Shown piece after piece: positions 6,905 through 9,139 of a stretch of 9,139 bases of DNA. The position numbers were made by a program, and so were the translations under genes. Origin of the DNA: Bacillota bacterium (GTDB lineage: Bacteria; Bacillota; Clostridia; Christensenellales; CAG-138). Under the pieces are notes generated by a model. That model searched no databases and was not told the DNA's origin. It worked only from the letters and a program-made list of their open reading frames with translations. Positions within the stretch are counted from its first letter, which is position 1, and each line of letters begins with the position of its first letter. The stretch is from NCBI GenBank assembly GCA_023416895.1, contig JAEZGQ010000216.1, forward strand, positions 1 to 9,139. The letters run 5' to 3'.

Positions 6905-7447
6905 CTACACGCGCAAAAGCCCGCGGAAGCCGCGTGCGCCGTAAAAAGCCTGCGTGGTATTGTAATAAACGAACACACGCCCATAATGACGGTTGGCAAA
7001 CAATGCGCCGCCAAGCCGGTGGATATCCTCAGGCGTTCTGATCCAGCTGGAGGTTTTTAAATCAAATTCGCCGAGCTGCTGTAATGCGTGGTACTGCGCC
7101 TCGTCCATCAGTTCAACACCCATGGCCTCAGTCATTTCCTGAGCGTTGCCGGTTGGTTCGATGCCCTGCTTTTTACGCTTTTGTTCACCGGCACGGTCGT
7201 AACAGGTGTTACGGCGCTCCAATGGCGTTTCGGGGGAGCAATCGGCAAATATAATTTCCCCCGTAACATCGTCATGCCCGATCACGTCGGGTTCGCCGCC
7301 GGTTTTTTCCATTTCCAAAAGAGAACGAAACTTATCAGGTCTCTGCTCAAGCCTCGCGCAAACATAGGCCCATTCAACGCCTTTATGGCGCTCAGGATGC
7401 GTATGAAAACGAGCTTCCAACATGTTTAATAGTTCATCATTTTTCAC
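6905..7447 (-). CDS. DUF4256 family protein
   Basis: A 180-residue soluble protein that I recognise as the DUF4256 family of Firmicutes. Conserved stretches include RHKGVEWAYVCARLE (20-34), LEMEKTGGEPDVIGHD (44-59), IFADCSPETPLERRNTCYDR (66-85), EAMGVELMDEAQY (107-119), LGEFDLKTSSWIRTP (125-139), GGALFANRHYGRVFVYYN (146-163) and ARGFRGLLRV at the end. No biochemical function is established and I can see no known catalytic motif. The open frame continues upstream to 7831, but a GTG at 7447 with AAGGAGG at 6-nt spacing is where family homology begins, so I take it as the start. It has its own upstream promoter and an unusually long leader. Confidence 0.88.
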   Translation of the reverse strand: MKNDELLNMLEARFHTHPERHKGVEWAYVCARLEQRPDKFRSLLEMEKTGGEPDVIGHDDVTGEIIFADCSPETPLERRNTCYDRAGEQKRKKQGIEPTGNAQEMTEAMGVELMDEAQYHALQQLGEFDLKTSSWIRTPEDIHRLGGALFANRHYGRVFVYYNTTQAFYGARGFRGLLRV

Positions 7448-7453
7448 AGTCTG

Positions 7454-7460
7454 CCTCCTT
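7454..7460 (-). promoter_or_regulatory. Ribosome-binding site deciding the GTG start of the DUF4256 gene
   Basis: AAGGAGG on the minus strand, 6 nt before the GTG at 7447-7445. It rules out the long upstream extension of this frame and shows that translation initiates at GTG. Confidence 0.85.
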
Positions 7461-7526
7461 GCTAAAACGTAGTTTATCTTTATTTGAAACACATTTGCCG
7501 GCAGCGACTTTGCGTTTCGATTCATT

Positions 7527-7586
7527 TCATGAGCGACCGAATGTGAGGAGCCTCTCAATCGCGCAGTATTTCCATAACTTTGCCAT
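7527..7586 (-). CDS. Candidate 19-residue leader ORF in the DUF4256 5' UTR
   Basis: An ATG preceded by GGAGG (7591-7595, 4-nt spacing) opens a 19-codon frame, MAKLWKYCAIERLLTFGRS, ending in TGA about 80 nt before the DUF4256 start. It lies inside the long leader predicted from the promoter at 7649-7676. The peptide is not recognised. It could be a small regulatory leader peptide, a remnant of a decayed gene, or chance; the SD-like sequence is the only support. Confidence 0.25.
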   Translation of the reverse strand: MAKLWKYCAIERLLTFGRS

Positions 7587-7648
7587 GACTCCTCCATAGT
7601 TGCCGCCGGTTTGCCGATATCAACCAGCAGGTTCCAAATGTTTTGTTT

Positions 7649-7676
7649 TTTATATCGTATCATTAAAAATAAACAA
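7649..7676 (-). promoter_or_regulatory. Promoter of the DUF4256 gene
   Basis: On the minus strand TTGTTT (7671-7676) and TATAAA (7649-7654) are 16 bp apart in an AT-rich stretch just after the exporter gene's stop codon. The predicted 5' UTR is about 195 nt. Confidence 0.5.
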
Positions 7677-7692
7677 TTTCCATTCCGCACCA

Positions 7693-8013
7693 TTAATTGG
7701 AGGACGTAAATTTTAAACCGATGATGCCAACGAGAAGAAGCACCGCAAAAAATACACGCGGCCCTGAAAGCGGCTCTCGAAAAAACAGGATCCCTACAAT
7801 CACCGCTCCCAGAGCGCCTATTCCCGTCCATATCGCATAGGCTGTTCCCAAGGGCAACACTTTTGTGGCTTGAGACAAAAGAAAAAAGCTGGCGATCATG
7901 CCCACAATCGTAACTGCGGAATACCCAAACTTGCTAAATCCGTTTGAGAGCTTCATGAATGTCGCCCAGAAAATTTCGAGCAATCCCGCAGCGATCAAAT
8001 AAACCCATGACAT
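7693..8013 (-). CDS. gdx: SMR-family exporter, Gdx/SugE (guanidinium) subtype
   Basis: A 106-residue membrane protein of normal SMR length with four predicted helices (about 3-21, 31-49, 56-78, 84-102). It should work as a dual-topology dimer that exchanges protons for a small cation. Glu13 in helix 1 is the universal proton/substrate carboxylate; Trp16, Ser42, Tyr59 and Trp62 fall at the positions of substrate-site residues in characterised Gdx proteins. The helix 3 segment GTAYAIWTGIGALGA (56-70) reads like Gdx rather than the Qac-type 'WSGVG', so guanidinium export is favoured over broad drug export. The ATG at 8013 follows AGGAGG (8020-8025) at 6 nt. A longer in-frame start at 8211 would cross the promoter and leader and is rejected. 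It is a single SMR gene, not a paired heterodimer, with its own promoter and an attenuator-like leader. Confidence 0.9.
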   Translation of the reverse strand: MSWVYLIAAGLLEIFWATFMKLSNGFSKFGYSAVTIVGMIASFFLLSQATKVLPLGTAYAIWTGIGALGAVIVGILFFREPLSGPRVFFAVLLLVGIIGLKFTSSN

Positions 8014-8118
8014 AAAAAACCTCCTAAAAATAAAAAAAGCACCTATTGATCGCATCTTCATAGGCCTAACGATGCAACCAATAAATGCCTGATGCTTACC
8101 CGGCGGCAAGCACCTGTT
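8014..8118 (-). ncRNA. Structured 5' leader of gdx: candidate guanidine riboswitch
   Basis: The predicted transcript starts near 8118 and opens at once into hairpin 1: GGTGCTT (8108-8114) pairs with AAGCATC (8091-8097) around a GCCGCCGGGT loop. Hairpin 2 is a strong terminator (8032-8088), ending shortly before the AGGAGG site. GGTGCTT occurs again at the 3' foot of hairpin 2 (8037-8043), so AAGCATC can pair with either copy, the usual logic of a transcriptional switch. A kissing contact of GCC in loop 1 with GGC in loop 2 is possible. Guanidine is suggested by the downstream Gdx exporter. I do not see the conserved core of guanidine-I (ykkC) RNA, and the two-hairpin-plus-terminator plan is nearer to what has been reported for the guanidine-IV (mepA) class. 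Class assignment is inference; the structure is seen. Confidence 0.6.
8032..8088 (-). terminator. Intrinsic terminator/attenuator upstream of gdx
   Basis: On the minus strand a 13-bp helix (8071-8083 with 8044-8056, two G-U pairs) carries a 14-nt loop containing the palindrome TAGGCCTA. Three more pairs (GCA with TGC) extend it after a small internal loop, and seven T residues follow (8032-8038). The T-run ends only 6 nt before the AGGAGG of gdx, so this structure would abort the gdx transcript unless prevented. It may also end read-through from the upstream hydrolase gene. Confidence 0.85.
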
Positions 8119-8124
8119 TAAGTA

Positions 8125-8153
8125 AGTATACGATAAGCAAAATTTAAAATCAA
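8125..8153 (-). promoter_or_regulatory. SigA-type promoter of gdx
   Basis: TTGATT (8148-8153) and TATACT (8125-8130) on the minus strand with an ideal 17-bp spacer. The predicted start near 8118 falls just before the first leader hairpin, so the whole leader is transcribed from here. It begins 15 nt past the stop codon of the serine hydrolase gene. Confidence 0.75.
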
Positions 8154-8168
8154 TATGGCTTATCCACC

Positions 8169-9139
8169 CTATTCCGAGAACTGGCCGATGATATCCTCCT
8201 GAAGCTTCCATACATCGTCCCCGTAATTGCTGACCAAAACGACCATGAGCTGTTTCTGCATGTCAAACGAGGTAAGAAAGCTTACGCCGGGATCACAGCC
8301 TTGAAAATATGGATGATAGTTCTCCCCCGTTTTTTGCAGCCATATTCCATACCCGTAGCACTCTTCCTCGCCGCTATGATTGGAAAGCATGTCCTTCGTC
8401 ATAGCCTCGGACACGAGCCGATAGGACGTTAGATGCTCCCAAAACGACCTTATATCAAATACTGTCGCAAAGGCACCGCCTGCGCCCGTTCCCTTTGCAT
8501 CCACGCTGAAAATATTGGTTCGATAACCACCGCGTTTTTCATCGTAAATATAGTTTGCTGCACATTTGGCAGGCAACATATCCAATTCATAATATCCGGT
8601 ATCGTTCATTTGACAAGGTATGAAAACATTGTCTCTTAAATACTGGTCAAATTCCATTCCTGTTATCTTTTCGATCATCAGCGCCAGTACGACAAAGCCC
8701 GTATTGTTGTATTGGAATTTACTACCGGGGGGATACATCATCGGTTTATCGATAAAAAGAGGAAGCAGATCTTTGTTGGAGCGTATTTTATAGTTTGGGA
8801 AGTCGCGCCATAGCTCCTCATATTCGTCCATCACGGATTCATCAAAATAATCCGGTATACCCGAGGTATGTGTGAGCAGCTGTTCAACCGTAATATCGCG
8901 GTCAATCTGCATAAAGTCAAACTCTAGAATTTCGCCGATTTTGCTGTCAAAACGCAGCAACCCCTTTTCGATCAACTGCAAAATTCCAACGGCAACAAAA
9001 GCCTTGCCGGCTGAAGCCGTTGCAAACTTTGTTCTAAGATCATTGTGCACTTCGTTTGGAAGGTCGGCATAACCGTACGCTTTTTCAAAGATTACTTGTC
9101 CTTCTCGCGCAACAAGAACGCAGCCTCGAAACCCCTTAT
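8169..9139 (-). CDS. Beta-lactamase-family serine hydrolase (class C/DD-peptidase-like), 5' end missing
   Basis: The frame is open from the window edge to a TAG at 8169, giving 322 visible residues; the N-terminus lies outside. The GTG at 9050 is not the start, because upstream codons continue the family fold (VLVAREGQVIFEKAYGYADLPNE). Active-site motif 1 is S42-A-G-K45, with Ser the nucleophile; HTSGIPDY (90-97) is the typical following segment; motif 2 is Y143-N-N145 within PGSKFQYNNTGF. The third motif, usually KTG or HxG before a Pro-Gly, is FQGCDPG (278-284), so the usual basic/His residue is missing. This family (AmpC-like, Pfam Beta-lactamase) includes esterases, D-aminopeptidases and penicillin-binding relatives, so antibiotic hydrolysis should not be assumed. 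No signal peptide can be judged. No terminator follows; the gdx promoter starts 15 nt downstream. Confidence 0.88.
   Translation of the reverse strand, partial: KGFRGCVLVAREGQVIFEKAYGYADLPNEVHNDLRTKFATASAGKAFVAVGILQLIEKGLLRFDSKIGEILEFDFMQIDRDITVEQLLTHTSGIPDYFDESVMDEYEELWRDFPNYKIRSNKDLLPLFIDKPMMYPPGSKFQYNNTGFVVLALMIEKITGMEFDQYLRDNVFIPCQMNDTGYYELDMLPAKCAANYIYDEKRGGYRTNIFSVDAKGTGAGGAFATVFDIRSFWEHLTSYRLVSEAMTKDMLSNHSGEEECYGYGIWLQKTGENYHPYFQGCDPGVSFLTSFDMQKQLMVVLVSNYGDDVWKLQEDIIGQFSE

Noticed and set aside
7448..7831. In-frame N-terminal extension of the DUF4256 frame (total 308 residues)
   Set aside because: It crosses the promoter region and the end of gdx in another frame. The GTG at 7447 has a strong SD and coincides with the start of family homology.
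8014..8118. Guanidine-I (ykkC) riboswitch assignment for the gdx leader
   Set aside because: The conserved ykkC core sequences were not found, and at about 105 nt including the terminator the leader is compact for that class; only a generic candidate call is kept.
8014..8211. In-frame N-terminal extension of gdx (total 172 residues)
   Set aside because: It would read through the gdx promoter, leader and terminator and into the hydrolase gene. The 106-residue form has the exact SMR length and an ideal SD.
8169..9050. Complete hydrolase gene starting at the GTG at 9050
   Set aside because: Coding continues upstream of the GTG to the window edge with typical beta-lactamase-family sequence, so the gene is truncated by the window rather than starting there.

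Overview
All credible genes lie on the minus strand, so the window is read from high to low coordinates. Strong AGGAGG/AAGGAGG ribosome-binding sites, one clear GTG start, intermediate GC, and the gene content (Fe-S flavoproteins with compact cysteine motifs, a Gdx-type SMR exporter, a DUF4256 protein, a GAF-GGDEF cyclase) point to a Gram-positive anaerobe, most likely a member of the Clostridia. This placement is inference; there is no rRNA or other marker gene. No mobile element, CRISPR array, tRNA or rRNA was seen. The window reads as ordinary accessory chromosome made of several short transcription units.

Right part (9139 to 6905): a 5'-truncated serine beta-lactamase-like hydrolase; then a Gdx/SugE-type small multidrug resistance exporter with its own promoter and a leader of about 105 nt. 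That leader folds into a first hairpin followed by a strong intrinsic terminator just before the ribosome-binding site, the layout of a transcription-attenuating riboswitch, and guanidine is the obvious candidate ligand. Next comes a DUF4256 protein behind a separate promoter and a UTR of about 195 nt that holds a small SD-preceded ORF.

Middle part (6837 to 3372): a tandem-GNAT acetyltransferase followed after 9 nt by a small flavodoxin-fold protein with a CX2CX2CX5C cluster motif. Then, after a 214-nt gap, come a GAF-GGDEF diguanylate cyclase with intact active site and I-site and a second flavoprotein with the same cysteine spacing. A Rho-independent terminator (3292-3317) closes this unit.

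Left part (3258 to 1): an apparent three-gene operon. A promoter with an extended -10 is followed immediately by an 18-bp palindrome, then by a TetR-family regulator, an FGGY carbohydrate kinase 14 nt later, and a class III PLP aminotransferase 18 nt later that runs out of the window. The layout suggests a self-repressed regulator controlling a small catabolic pathway whose substrate cannot be told from the sequence.

The most interesting item is the structured leader of the Gdx-type exporter (8014-8118).
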